From positions 648,061,420 to 648,125,419 of the forward strand of contig NC_081405.1 in NCBI RefSeq assembly GCF_030272615.1: a stretch of DNA of 64,000 nt, read 5' to 3'. Each line of letters begins with the position of its first letter. Positions within the stretch are counted from its first letter, which is position 1. Made by a program: the position numbers and the translations under genes. The notes under the pieces were generated by a model. The model saw only the letters and a program-made list of their open reading frames with translations, searched no databases and had not been told where the DNA came from. Source of the DNA: Cryptomeria japonica. Lineage: Eukaryota; Streptophyta; Pinopsida; Cupressales; Cupressaceae. Below, piece by piece: positions 43,501-54,620 of this stretch.

Positions 43501-44273
43501 TTTATATTCTCTTTAGGAATATGTACCTAAGCATTACAACCAAAAATATGGAGGAAGGAGTTATCAACTAGTTTATCTTTCCATATTTCCTCTAGAATTC
43601 TATTGTCAAGAGCAGTAATGGGAGATCTATTGATTAGGAAACAATTTGTATTTACATCCTCACCCCAAAATTTCTACTCCAAACCAGCAATACTCAACAT
43701 GCATCTGGCTCACTCCATAATTGTAGGATTGATGCATTTAGCAACTCTAGTTTTTTGTTGTGTCCTAGCGACCATCAATTGCCTTGCATTTCCATGGTCA
43801 CTGCAAAATTGGTTAAATTATGCTAAACAAAACTCACCTCCATTATCAGTTCTAAGAGATTTTATTGTCTTACCTTTATGATTCTCTACCAGAGCCCTAA
43901 ACCTCTTAAAACAAGAAAACACTTTAGATTTCTACTTGAGAAGATAAATCCACACCTTACGGAAATAATCATCTATAAATGAAACAAAATATGATGAACC
44001 GCCAATAGATGTTATAAGAGATTCCCAAGTATTTGAACAAATTAGATCTAATACATCTTTTCTTTTAGTAATACTATTAGAAAAACTCATTCTATTATGT
44101 TTCCAAGCAAACAATGTTCACAAATACTTCCATCTTTAGATTTTGTACCTGTGAGAAGATTTTTGTCTAGCAGTACCTTGACACCTCATTCGCTCATATG
44201 ACCTAGCCTTTGATGTCAGGTTGATAATGAGTCCATCTCTGCATTAGATACTATTGGTGTAATTATTTATTCA
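43501..44273 (-). pseudogene. Copia D integrase and pre-integrase
   Basis: Minus strand: pre-integrase HQRLGHMSE and ICEHCLLG (44210-44105), then core DLICSNTWE (Asn at the first catalytic Asp), [10 protein letters not shown] (second Asp kept), and RVAKCINPTIME, where Lys replaces the catalytic Glu. Two of three catalytic residues are lost. The pre-integrase frame runs up to 44273, where copia C cuts it. Confidence 0.88.
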
Positions 44274-44488
44274 TGTTGGATATAATTACACTTTACTTAA
44301 GTTTACTTAGGTATATGCACCACATTAGAGTTTGCATATGAGACACTTAGGGAGATGTGCATACATTGGGAGTGTGTATGTAGGAGAATTTCCACCTTTT
44401 ATCGTGTGATCTTATTATTACTTCATCATATCCATTTATTGTGGGATGATAATTCCAACTTTGGTGGGTAATCCACCTCATGTGGAAT
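44274..44488 (+). repeat. Copia C 5' LTR, first part
   Basis: Starts TGTTGGATATAATTACAC and runs to the target site ggaat (44484-44488) of element B. Confidence 0.85.
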
Positions 44489-44586
44489 TGAAGAAATCAA
44501 CAGTGAGGAGGGACCTCAAGGAGATCAATCCAAACCGGTCAACAAGAGTAAACACAACGGAACACACAGATATGATGGAGGCAATG
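44489..44586 (-). repeat. Chromovirus B 3' LTR, first 98 bp
   Basis: TGAAGAAATCAACAGTGAGG, matching 58862 onward (TGAAGTAGTCACCAGTGAGG). It ends with the target site caatg of chromovirus A. Confidence 0.92.
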
Positions 44587-46151
44587 TGGTGCAGGAGCAC
44601 CTAGTTTTGAGTCCAGTTTCTTCATTTTGGTGTGTTTGTTCATAGGATGGTTTGAAGTGGTGAATAATAGTCTTCTCTTAGGTCTTCAATTGTTTTTGTA
44701 ATTCTTTGGTAGGTTGAAAGTCCTTAGGACAATGCATTTGCTCAATTTTGACTTGTAAGCCCTTGTAAGCCTAAAATGGCAAAATCTTGCATTTTGATAA
44801 TAAATGCCTTGAATAGCCTTGTTTGGCATTGGGAAATGTTAATGTAATGTTTTTTAGTCATCCTAGATGGTTTTGAGGAGAAAAAAAATCATGTAAGGCA
44901 AAAATGAACTTTTTGGCAAAAGTTGTCAAAGTTGCTTGACAACTTTTTGCAACGTTGAGCAACTTTTTGCATTTTTGAGCTAAGGGTTGGATAGGAAATC
45001 AATGGAGAGTTAGTTAGGATAAAAATGGCATATTAAATCCCTGTGAGTGAATGTAATGTGGTTGTTGAATGCCTGGAGTTGATTGGAATACAATTTGTGA
45101 CCATTTTTTAAGTTTTACATTGCATTTTTCAAGAATTAGAGCAACAATCTGTACTTAATGGATTGATTGCATTGTTGTACTTTATTTTTTGTTTTTTACA
45201 TGTTCTTATAGTGCTCAAGAAGAAATTTGGTTAGTTTATTTGTAGGTTTGAATTAAGTTTTCAATTTTGCAAGCTCTCAGCCTGAGTAAGGGTTTGAGAG
45301 GCCCAAACATGCTTCCATCTTGAAGTCCTTTGAGTTCTTCTCAATAGCCCTTGGGACTCTATCCATGGAACCTTTTTATAGTGTATATAGCTTTTATTTT
45401 TCTTTCTATGTCATTGAAAGGCCAATGAGCATCATTTCCTAGGTGATCTTTTTCATAGCTCAGTTAGGAAATGAATGAGATTATGAAAGTGTTTGTAGGA
45501 ATGAGAAGGGTTGGAGTTGTAGAGTGTTTGGGATGAACAAGTGGTGTGTGGAAAAACATATGTGTGAATTTGGAGGTGTGGCAGATCAAGGAATACACCT
45601 AACCCTTGGAAAAACACCAAAACAAGCCTAAAACCACCTAAAACAAGCATTTCTCAAGTTTTGTACTTGTACGGTCATACCGAGATTCCTAAATTCATAA
45701 ATTGGAAAGTACTTCCAAAAGGGTATCTTGATCAGCAAAGATTTTGTGTGGGTCTTTGGAGAAATTGGGATAAAATCCACAAAAATCAGTTAGGTAGGGC
45801 TAATTGGGGCTGCAGGGCTACTAGGCCTAGATAATAGGAAAAGGAAGGAGCGATGGGGAAATGAATCAAACCCTTATTCAAAACCATTTGATTATCCTTG
45901 AAAAACACCCCAAACACCTACTCCAACCTCTGCATGCATTTGTTAAGAGTTTGAGAGTGTAAGGTTGGATTTACCCTTGTGAATCCCAACCATGCTTGAG
46001 CAACTAGTGAGCACATCTGGATTGGGAGCACTCATAGAGAGTTGAGATGTCTAAATTGATTAGTAGACTAGTTGAAAAATGAATAAAGTCCACTAACACC
46101 TAACTGTGCTTAAACAAGGAATGAACTCTCTTTGAGTATACCTCCCCATCA
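44587..46151 (+). repeat. Chromovirus A 5' LTR (1565 bp)
   Basis: Starts TGGTGCAGGAGCACCTAG and ends CCTCCCCATCA. The start forms a small stem (GGTGC and GCACC). The first 140 bases differ from the 3' LTR at roughly ten positions by eye. Confidence 0.94.
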
Positions 46152-46154
46152 TAG

Positions 46155-46166
46155 TGGTATCAGAGC
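46155..46166 (+). promoter_or_regulatory. Chromovirus A primer-binding site
   Basis: TGGTATCAGAGC, complementary to initiator tRNA-Met, three bases after the LTR. Confidence 0.92.
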
Positions 46167-46231
46167 TTCCAAGATTTGGGACAAAGCCAACTTATAATAG
46201 ACACTGAATCATTATTGAGAATAGTTTCAGG

Positions 46232-47310
46232 ATGGTGACCAATGCAGAGCTAGCAAAGAAGGTGGAAGACCATGAAGAAGAAAATAGGCTCCTTGGAGAA
46301 ATATTGCTACAACTAGAGAGCAAACTAGATGTAGTTGAAGATAAAACTGAGAAAGTTACAATCAAGGTTAATGAGGGGAAGGGAAAAGAAGTTTTAGAAG
46401 AGGATAGGACTTCTAAACTAGACCCTATTCTACCTGAAGAACCTTCCCTTAAATCCATTAAAGTCTTAGGAGGAAAATCCCTTGAAGGAGTGCCACTTTT
46501 TTGTGGATAAATGGAGCCTGAGGTAGTCCTGGAATGGATAGAGGGATTGGAGAATCACTTTGAATGTGATGGAATCAGGGAGGCACAAGAGGTGAAGGTG
46601 GCCAAGTCTAGATTGAGAGGGGCAACATTGACTTGGTGGAAATTTAGTCAATAAGAGAGGCAAAAAGAGGGCAAGAACCCCATAGCTACTTGGAAGGGCA
46701 TGTTAGCCAAGGTGAAAGAGGCATACATCCCTAAAGATTATGAGATCGAGTTGCACAAGAGGAGACAAAATTTGAGGCAAAGAGACTTAGATGTGAGTAG
46801 CTATACTAAGAAATTTCAGAAGTTGTGTCTGAGATCCAAGGTGATAGAGGATGAGAACATCAAGGTGGCCAGATACTTAAATGGATTGAGATGGAATATT
46901 CAAGAGGAATTAAGCTTGTTATGCCCCAACATCATGCACAAATGCTATCAGTTGACACTAAGAGTGGAGGAAAAGAGAAAAGAGAAACAAGAAAAAAGAA
47001 ACAGAGGTAGAGGTAGGGGAAGAGATGGTAGAGGTCAGAGAGGTAGTTTTGGTGGAAGAAGTGTAGACCAAATATCCCAAGGGGAATCCAAGTTGGTTGA
47101 GAAAAGTGGGGATTCCAATAGCAAGAGAAGCTATAGAGGAAGGGGATCTAGCAACTCTAGTAGAGGAAGGTCTAGTGGATCAAGAAGAGGGTCCTATTTT
47201 GCCACCATGAAGTGCTACAACTGCCATCAACTTGGACACTCGACCTATAGATGTCTTGAGAAGTCTTCTTCATCCCAAGGAGGTGAGAGGAGAGTAAATT
47301 ATGCTCAAGA
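46232..47310 (+). pseudogene. Chromovirus A gag
   Basis: The ATG at 46232 opens with a coiled-coil-like Glu/Lys-rich region. The capsid core (retrotrans_gag) follows: WIEGLENHFECDG, RGATLTWWKFSQ, PIATWKGMLAKVKEAYIPKD. Then come an Arg/Gly/Ser-rich basic stretch and a complete CX2CX4HX4C knuckle (CYNCHQLGHSTYRC near 47213-47255). Stops at 46508 and 46651 split it. Gag would form the virus-like particle and bind RNA. Confidence 0.9.
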
Positions 47311-47965
47311 GGATGCAAAAAACATGAAAGAATCAGAAGTAAGTTTAGATTCAGAGGTTGGAGAGAATCTCATGATAAGGAGAGTCTTGATCAAAGAACT
47401 GGTTAAGGAAGAACCTAGCCAAAGGAGATCCTTGTTCAGAATAAAATGTAAGATCATGGGAAAGGTATGTAGAGTGGTAGTGGATTTAGGATCCACAAAT
47501 AATATAGTGTCAGAGAAAGCGGCGAGAAAGCTCAATTTGCCATGAATACCACATAATGATCCCTATAGAGTTACATGGTTTAGCAAGGGGTAGCATGTTC
47601 TTGTAAATGAACAAACTTGGGTTGAGTTCACCATTGGAGGTTACAAAGATAAAATCTTGTGTGATATCTTTCCCATGGATGCTTGCCACCTACTCCTAGG
47701 TAGGCCATGGCAGTTTGACATAAAGGAAATACATCAAGGAGAGAAGAATGCTTATACCTTCCAAAAGGATGGAACCACCTACAAAATCCAGTCCATAGGA
47801 GACCAAGTAGAGGGCAGATCCAAAGGTCCTAATGTGTTGATAGTTGGTGAGAAAGAGTTCATAAACACACTAAAGGAGGGAGAAGGAGTGGGGTTTTCCA
47901 TTGTTGTGAAGCCAAAAGAGGATAGCAGGGAGAAGAAGGTGAGCATTCCTAAAGAAGTGCAGTAG
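47311..47965 (+). pseudogene. Chromovirus A protease
   Basis: Retropepsin-like domain: VCRVVVDLGSTNNIVSEKAA, where the active-site Asp-Ser-Gly reads Asp-Leu-Gly. After a stop at 47543, the C-terminal half reads DIFPMDACHLLLGRPWQFD, the usual LLGRPW motif of gypsy proteases. Confidence 0.88.
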
Positions 47966-48013
47966 GTTCTATATCAGCTTGAGGAAATCATTAGTGATGG
48001 AATACTAGCTACA

Positions 48014-48652
48014 TTGCCTCCTCAACATGCCATAAGTCATCAAATTGACTTGATACCCAGAGCTTCTTTACCCAGTAAGGCAGCTTATAAAATGACATCG
48101 GATCAAAACAAGGAGATAGCCAAGCAAATACAAGAAATCTTAGATAATGGAGTAATCAAGAAGAGCACCATACCATGTGCAGTACCCACCGTTTTGGCTC
48201 CAAAGAAGGGAGGTACTTGGAGACTTTGCACTGACTCTAGAGCCATAAACTGGATTACCATCAGCTATAGATTTCCCATCCCAAGAATTGAAGACTTGAT
48301 GGATTGTTTGGGAGGTGCTAAATACTGCACCAAGATAGATCTTAAGAGTGGTTACCACCAAATCACAATAAAGGAGGGTGATGAATGGAAGACATCCTTC
48401 AAGACTACAGAAGGACTCTATGAATGGCTTGTTATGCCATTTGGACTCACAAATGCCCCTAGCACATTCATGAGACTCATGAATGAAGTACTCAAGGACT
48501 ACATTGGTATATTTGATGTTGTCTACTTAGATGAAATTTTAATTTTTATCATGTTTAAAGATGAGCATCTTAAGCATATAGAAATTGTCTTGAGTAAACT
48601 ATGTGATGAACAACTAACCATCAATTTGGAGAAATGTGAGTTTATGAAATAA
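48014..48652 (+). pseudogene. Chromovirus A reverse transcriptase
   Basis: RVT_1 of Ty3/gypsy type in one long open frame: [75 protein letters not shown]. The catalytic box reads VVYLDEILIF, with Glu for the second Asp of YLDD. That substitution should cripple polymerisation. Confidence 0.94.
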
Positions 48653-48655
48653 GAA

Positions 48656-49320
48656 TTGGTGTATCTTGGGTTTGTAGTCTCAAGAAATGATTTGAAGATG
48701 GATACCTATAAGGTAGAAGCCATAATCAGTTGTCCCACACCTAGGACATCAATTGAAGTGAGAAATTTCCATGGCTTGGCTCAGTTTTATAGAAAGTTCA
48801 TCAGAGGGTTCAATGAAATATGTGCACCCATGCTTGAGACAATCAAGGGAGGTGTGAGAACAAAGTTTGTATGGACCAAGGAAGCATAAAGAGGTTTTGA
48901 TCTCTTGAAGACAAAGTTGGCTACTCAACCGGTACTTATCCTACCAAGCTTTGACAAACTCTCCACAATTGAATGTGATGCAAGCAACATAGCAGTTGGA
49001 GCATTTTTGAGTCAAGACAACAGACCGCTTGCCTTCTTTAGTGAGAAAATCAATGATGAAAAGAAAAGGTATTCCTCCTATGATTTGGAATTTTATATAC
49101 TTTTCCAATCAATTAGGAAATGGAGGCATTATTTGCTACCTAAGGAATTTATGGTTTACACTGATAATCAAGCTCTTAGCTTTCTTAATTCTCAAGAAAA
49201 GTTAAACCATAGGCATATTAAATGGGTAGAGTATTTGTAGTAATATACATTTACCATCAAACACAAGAAAGGACAATGTAATAAGGTAGCTAATGCATTG
49301 AGTAGGAGGTTACTAACAGT
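48656..49320 (+). pseudogene. Chromovirus A RT connection and RNase H
   Basis: [15 protein letters not shown] and [15 protein letters not shown] (RT thumb and connection), then the RNase H with IECDASNIAVGAFLSQ, FFSEKINDEKKRYSSYDLEF and YTDNQALSFL, and SRRLLTVQ-like tail near 49300. Stops lie at 48653, 48887 and 49240; otherwise the catalytic residues are in place. Confidence 0.92.
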
Positions 49321-49327
49321 GCAATAA

Positions 49328-50239
49328 GTGCAATTCAAAGGCATTGGAGTGGATAGCTTCAAGAATTTGTATGAAGAAGATGAAGATTTTGTTGTTGCCT
49401 ACAAGGTTTACCAAGGGTTTGGAAACCATTTTCACAGTGAATATGTAGATTACACCTTCCAAGATGGCCTTTTGTTCAAAGGAGGACAACTATGTGTGTC
49501 TAAAGGGTCTATGAGAGAAACCTTGATAGAAGAGAAGCATAATGGGTTCTTGAGTGGACATTTTGGTTTGAACAAGACTTTGGAACTTGTCCAAAGATTC
49601 TACTTTTGGCCTAAAATGCAAAGAGATACCAGAAGATATGTGGAGCAATGTGTGGTTATCCAAAGAGCTAAGGTTACATCTTCCAATGCTGGTCTTTATC
49701 AGCCTTTACCTATTCCCAACTGGCCATGGGAGTGTGCAAGTATGGACTTTATGGTTGGTTTGCCAAAAACCAAATCAGGTTTTGATAGCATCTATGTTGT
49801 GGTACATAGGTTTAGTAAGATGGCTCATTTTATTTGATGCAAGGTCACTCATGATGCCAGCCACATTGCTCACTTTTTTTTTAGAGAGGTTATTAGGATT
49901 GATGGTTTACCTATCAGCATTGTGTCATATAGGGATGCAAAGTTTATTGGTCATTTTTGGAAGACTTTGTGGAAAAGATTAGGTACTAATTTGTCTTTCA
50001 GTTCAACCTATCATCCCCAAATGGATGGTCAAACTAAGGTGGTCAATAGAACACTTGGGAATTTACTTAGATGCCTAACTAAAGAGTATGGTCAAGCTTG
50101 GGATCAGATCATCCATCAAGCTAAGTTTTCTTACAATGATAGTGTGAATAGGTCCACCAGTAAAAGTCCTTTTGAGGTGGTGTATGGCATTCATCCTAGA
50201 GGATTTTTGGAGCTCAGAGATGTGGGAAAGATGGGATAG
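49328..50239 (+). pseudogene. Chromovirus A integrase
   Basis: Zinc finger with HNGFLSGHFGLNKT and CVVIQ (one Cys of the CxxC pair replaced by Ile-containing sequence). Core: CASMDFMVGLPKT (first Asp); VSYRDAKF, where the usual SD reads SY; and DGQTKVVNRTL, where Lys stands at the position of the catalytic Glu. SVNRSTSKSPFEVVYGIHPRG closes the core. A stop interrupts at 49838. See the finding on the Lys shared with element B. Confidence 0.93.
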
Positions 50240-50254
50240 CATAGTGGACATTCT

Positions 50255-50687
50255 TTGGACATGGCCCAATCAATGCAAGAGGTTCATGAGAAGGTTAGGA
50301 CAGCCTTATTGGACACTACTCAAAAGATCAAAGATAAAATGGATGAGAAAAGAAAAGATATCCAATTTCTTGTTGGTGACATGGTGATGGTTCATTTGAA
50401 CAAGGCAATACTTCAGAAAGGTATCCCTAGTAAGCTTCAAATGAAGAGGATAGGTCCTTGCAAAGTTTTGACCAAGTATGGCATCAATGCATACAAGGTA
50501 GCCTTACCCGGTGATATGGCTTTGTCACCCATTTTCGATGTGGCACATTTAGTGCAGTATAAGGGCACACTTCCTGTAGAAAATACTAGAGTTTTAGAGG
50601 TCTCTCAAGCACTTTCAGACCTATCCTTACCAGCTGCACCCATTCCCCAAGTCGAGAAGGTGTTAGATTATAGAATTTTGAAGAAAA
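50255..50687 (+). pseudogene. Chromovirus A integrase C-terminus and first half of chromodomain
   Basis: MKRIGPCKVLTKYGINAYKV and LSPIFDVAHLVQYKG are the conserved C-terminal gypsy integrase motifs (GPY-like). VEKVLDYRILKKTR then opens a chromodomain. The solo LTR target copy begins at 50688, inside it. The chromodomain guides insertion into heterochromatin in chromoviruses. Confidence 0.9.
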
Positions 50688-50692
50688 CAAGG

Positions 50693-51792
50693 TGTCATGC
50701 CTATGAAGTGTGATACCTATAGCTGCAACACAAAACACTCAATAGATCATTACAAGCATGGTTAGCAAATTTAAAACAAAGGAAGCTAAAACCATGGCAA
50801 AGTGATCTATCACCTCCTAAGAGATGCGAGTGTGGATTTTCTCTCAGATCTAAATAAGCAGATTCCAGTGACTTGACTACACCTAGATGGAAGATTTGAA
50901 ATGAAAAATGATACAATTAAGCTAGAAAAGATAATGATTAAGCTACATATTTCAACAATTATGCTAGAAAATGATCAAATTAAGCTAGATCTAAGATGCA
51001 ATTGCTTATAATAACAATGCTCAAATGATATACTAAGAGATATATGCCTATAGTAACAATGCATAAGATGAAAATGAGATGGGATGACTATTGCTCCAAA
51101 ATGGGGGATATTTATAGGATTTTCAAGGCCAGGGGTGAGGTGGCAGGAATCAATGGTCAAGATTGAGTTTGAAGATATCAATGGTGAAATTGGAGGAGAT
51201 TGGTGAAGAGGTTGGTGGAAAGGGAACATTTTCCATCTCTATGGTGATAAGTGTCAATAATATTTTCTCATGAGAGGGCAAGTGTCTAAGGAAAGGGGAC
51301 ATGTGGCCCAAGGATTCCATGTGTCTCAAGGGAAGAGTATCCACACCATAGGAGGTTAGGATAAGGAGGTTAAGATGTGCAAGCTAAGGTAGGTTTATTT
51401 AAACCCAGGGTTAGATGGAATGGGTTAGGTTTAGAAGTGGTTAGGTTAGGTGGTTAGAAGTTAGGAGGGATGTGGGTAATTTGAATTTAAAAATTCAAAT
51501 AATGGGAAAAGACTAATTAACTTTCAATAGCTCATAAATTTATTTTCTTTAATTAATTAGAAGATTAGAAGAAATGAATTTAAATAGGGAGGAGGATTAA
51601 TTAATTTAAATTAACTAATCAAAGGGGATTATTGGAATGAACCTATTAAATAAATCCTTAGATTTATCAATAAGTAGATGAGTGGAATAATTTAATCAAA
51701 TTCCTAATGAATTTATTTAAATTGGGGAGGGGGATTAGTTAAATAATTGCTTATTCAATTAATTATCGTCAAACCATTTATAGGTGTATACA
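50693..51792 (-). mobile_element. Solo LTR (1100 bp) inside the chromodomain of A
   Basis: Bounded by a perfect 5-bp target duplication caagg (50688-50692 and 51793-51797), with TG...CA ends (TGTCATGCC to GGTGTATACA on the plus strand). Read on the minus strand it starts TGTATACACC, is AT-rich, and has a TATAAATA box (51109-51116). No internal domain or second LTR remains, so it arose by LTR-LTR recombination. Small frames within it (50701-51344) are not genes. Confidence 0.93.
51109..51116 (-). promoter_or_regulatory. TATA box of the solo LTR
   Basis: Minus strand CCTATAAATATCCC, a good plant TATA context within the LTR. Confidence 0.6.
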
Positions 51793-51797
51793 CAAGG

Positions 51798-51900
51798 CAT
51801 ACCACCTATATGGAGCACTTGGTCAAGTGGTAGCACCTTCTAGCATCAGAGGCTACTTGGATACCTAAGGCAAACCTCCCTAATCATGGAGTTCCATTTT
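51798..51900 (+). pseudogene. Second half of the chromodomain of A
   Basis: After the target copy, the plus strand reads TYMEHLVKW, a stop, then LLASEATWIPKANLP, the end of a chromodomain (LVKW and EATWxP motifs with the aromatic-cage Trp). It continues in phase with the 50687 side when the insertion is ignored. Confidence 0.9.
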
Positions 51901-51947
51901 CTTTTCTACTTGAAGGAGTCACTTGAGTTCTTTTCTTTGGGGGAATA

Positions 51948-53518
51948 TGGTGCAGGAGCACCTAGTTTTGAGTCCAGTTTCTTCGTTTTTGTGTTTTTTG
52001 TTCATAGGATGGTTTGGAGTGGTGAATAAGAGTCTTCTCTTATGTCTTCATATGTGTTTTTAATTATTTGGTAGGTTGAAAGTCCTTAGGACAATGCATT
52101 TGCTCAATTTTGGCTTATAAGCCCTTGTAAGCCTAAAATGGCAAAATCTTGCATTTTGATCAAAAATGCCTTGAATAGCCTTGTTTGGCATTGGAAAATG
52201 TTAATTTAATGTTTTTTAGTCATCCTAGATGGTTTTGAGGAGAAAACAAAGAATGTAAGGCAAAAATGCACTTTTTGGCAAAAGTTGTCAAAGTTGCTTG
52301 ACAACTTTTTGCAACGTTGAGCAACATTTTGCATTTTTTAGCAACGAGTTGGTTAGGAAACTGATGGATAGTTAGTTAGGAAAAAAATGGCATATAAAAT
52401 CCATGAGAATGAATGTAATGTGGTTGTTGAATGCTTGGAGTTGATTGGAATACAATTTGTGACCATTTCTGAAGTTTTACATTGCATTTTTCAAAAATTA
52501 GAGCACCAATCCATACTTAATGGACTGATTGCATTGTTGTAATTTGTTTTTTGTTTTTTACATGTTCTTGTAGTGCTAATAAATAAATTTTGTTAGTTTA
52601 TTTTCAGGTTTGAATTGAGTTTTCAATTTTGCAAGCTCTTGGCCTGAGCAAGGGTTTGAGAGGCCCAAACATGGTTCCAGCTTGAAGTCCTTTGAGTTCT
52701 TATCAATATCCCTTGGGAATAAAGTCATGGAACCTTTGTATAGTGTATATAGCTTTTATTTTCCTTTGGAGTTCATTGAAAGGCCAATGAGCATCATTTC
52801 CTAGGCGAGCTCATGTATAGCCCGGTTAGGAAATGAATGAGATTATGCAAGTGTTTGTAGAAATGAGTAGGGTTGGGGTTGTAGAGTGTTTGGGATGAAC
52901 AAGTGGTTTGTGGAAGAATGTATGTGTGAATTTGGAGGTGTGGTAGATCAAGAAAGACACCTAACCCTTGGAAAAAGACCAAAACAAGCCTAAAACCACC
53001 TAAAACAAGCATTTCTTGGGTTCCATACCTGTACAGTCAAATTGAGATTCCTAAATTCATAAATTGGAGAGTACTTCCAAAAGGGTATCCTGATCAGCAA
53101 ATATTTTGTGTGTGTCTTTGGAGAAATTGGGAGAACATCTACAAAAACCAGTTAGGTAGGGCTAATTGGAGTTGTAGGGCTACTAGGCCTAGAAAATAGG
53201 AAAAGGAAGGAGTGATGGGGAAATGAATCAAACCCTCATTCAAAACCAGTTGATTATCCTTTAAATACACCCCAAACACCTACTCCAACCTCTGCAAGCA
53301 TTTTTTAGGAGTTAGAGAGTGTAAGGTTGGATTTACCCTCGTGAATCCCAACCGTGCTTGAGCAACTAGTGAGCACATCTGGATTGGGAGCACTCATAGA
53401 GAGTTGAGGTGTCTAAATTGATTAGTAGACTAGTTGAACAATGAATGAAGCCCACTAGGACAACATGTGACTTCCCTTAAACAAGGAATGAACTCTCTTT
53501 GAGTATGCGTCCCCATCA
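51948..53518 (+). repeat. Chromovirus A 3' LTR (1571 bp)
   Basis: Starts TGGTGCAGGAGCACCTAG after a short purine tract (TTTGGGGGAATA), ends CCCCATCA. It matches 44587-46151 end to end. Confidence 0.94.
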
Positions 53519-53523
53519 CAATG

Positions 53524-54224
53524 CAGAACAGATAGTTTTCTTGCATGAAATTTGATTACATGCAATTGGTAACAATCGAGTTACAACATACCGGCACACG
53601 AGCCTAGTAGAATAGGTCACAACTGAGACCTTGAATCAAAATATCTATCTTCTAGGCACAGTCTATCTATTTGATACTTTGATTGATTCTAATCGATTAC
53701 ATTCTAAAGCATGATTACAAATATATATATCGATCCAAAGGATCCAGTCGGCCCAAAAAGGATCAAAACCCAAAGAACAAGACCTAACATGCAAAATGAA
53801 CAAGGTCAGCCTCTGCCAAGAGATTCCTTTAAAAAATCCAAAGGATGTAACGGAGATCGTAGGAAAAGGTCAACTGCACATCAAGAAACATCGAGATCAA
53901 TGCTCAAGGCTCCACAAGCTTCAGAATGGGTTTCGGTAGATCACCATAATGGGCTCAGGTAGCCGGTAACAAAGGAAAAACCAGTAAAAAGAAACTTACA
54001 TGGAAACCAATAATGATATCTTATTGGTAAGTGATTCAATTGAGATGTGCTTTGAAAGAAAGAAAGATGATCAAGTCTTCAAGTAGAATCCAACTCCATA
54101 GGATCCAGTGAGCCAAAACCAGGACACACAGAAAGCAAATTGAAACTGCAAAAAAAAATTAAAAAAAAACAAAATGTTTTTGGTTGATGCAAGATTGTTG
54201 TGAACCGGGGATGCTCCTACATCA
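53524..54224 (-). repeat. Chromovirus B 3' LTR, remaining part
   Basis: Continues the LTR from 44586 and ends GGGGATGCTCCTACATCA. Together with 44489-44586 it is 799 bp, matching the 800-bp right LTR. Confidence 0.93.
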
Positions 54225-54620
54225 GACATCCAAGATTATTGAAAATAAGCCTCTCACTTTGCTAGGGTTAGAGGGAAACCAAGGCGGTCTACCTCTGCTA
54301 GAGAAATCCATGATGAATCTTCAACTAGTCTTCTCTTCCACTTCATGAGATATTCTTTGTACTAACTGTTTTGAGTACTACACCCAATCCTACTATCCAA
54401 AATCTCTTCAATCTAATCTAGTTCCTTCCGGGCAATTGTTTCTCAAGGTCTGCAACACTATCCTGACTAAATTTTTTTTCATGGTACTCATGAAGATCTG
54501 CAATGTGGAATATAGGTGAAATACTTTGACTATCTGGTAGCCCTACTTCATATGCATTTCCATAACTAAACTTCCTCAAAATCTTACAGGGTCCAAACTT
54601 CTTCATCTACAACTTATTAT
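54225..54620 (-). pseudogene. Chromovirus B integrase C-terminus and chromodomain
   Basis: Minus strand: MKKFGPCKILRKFSYGNAYE and SPIFHIADLHEY (integrase tail). After a frame change near 54415, IEEILDSRIGCSTQNS, a stop, and YKEYLMKWKRRLVEDSSWIS follow at 54406-54301: a nearly complete chromodomain with EYLMKWK and the DSSW motif. Confidence 0.92.

Larger units (their letters stand above)
41132..44273 (-). mobile_element. Copia D: 3' half of a Ty1/copia element, cut by copia C
   Basis: Minus-strand element with 3' LTR at the left (41132-41495) and RNase H, RT, integrase and pre-integrase in reverse order up to 44273. There the LTR of copia C begins in the middle of the pre-integrase domain. 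Protease, gag and 5' LTR are not in the window; they would lie beyond the far end of copia C. Integrase and RT active sites are altered. Confidence 0.9.
44587..53518 (+). mobile_element. Chromovirus A (Ty3/gypsy), plus strand, in the LTR of B
   Basis: Complete element: LTRs 44587-46151 and 51948-53518, tRNA-Met primer site, gag, protease, RT, RNase H, integrase and chromodomain, polypurine tract. Perfect target duplication caatg (44582-44586 and 53519-53523). It is the youngest full element of the nest, but itself carries a solo LTR at 50693-51792. Substitutions in protease and RT active sites and several stops show it is inactive. Confidence 0.96.

Noticed and set aside
50975-51344. Small minus-strand frames in the solo LTR
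   Set aside because: LTR DNA without domain; frames are short and overlap the TATA region.
53711-53962. 83-codon plus-strand frame
   Set aside because: Lies in the chromovirus B LTR; not conserved in the other LTR copy (59119-59307 differs and is shorter).
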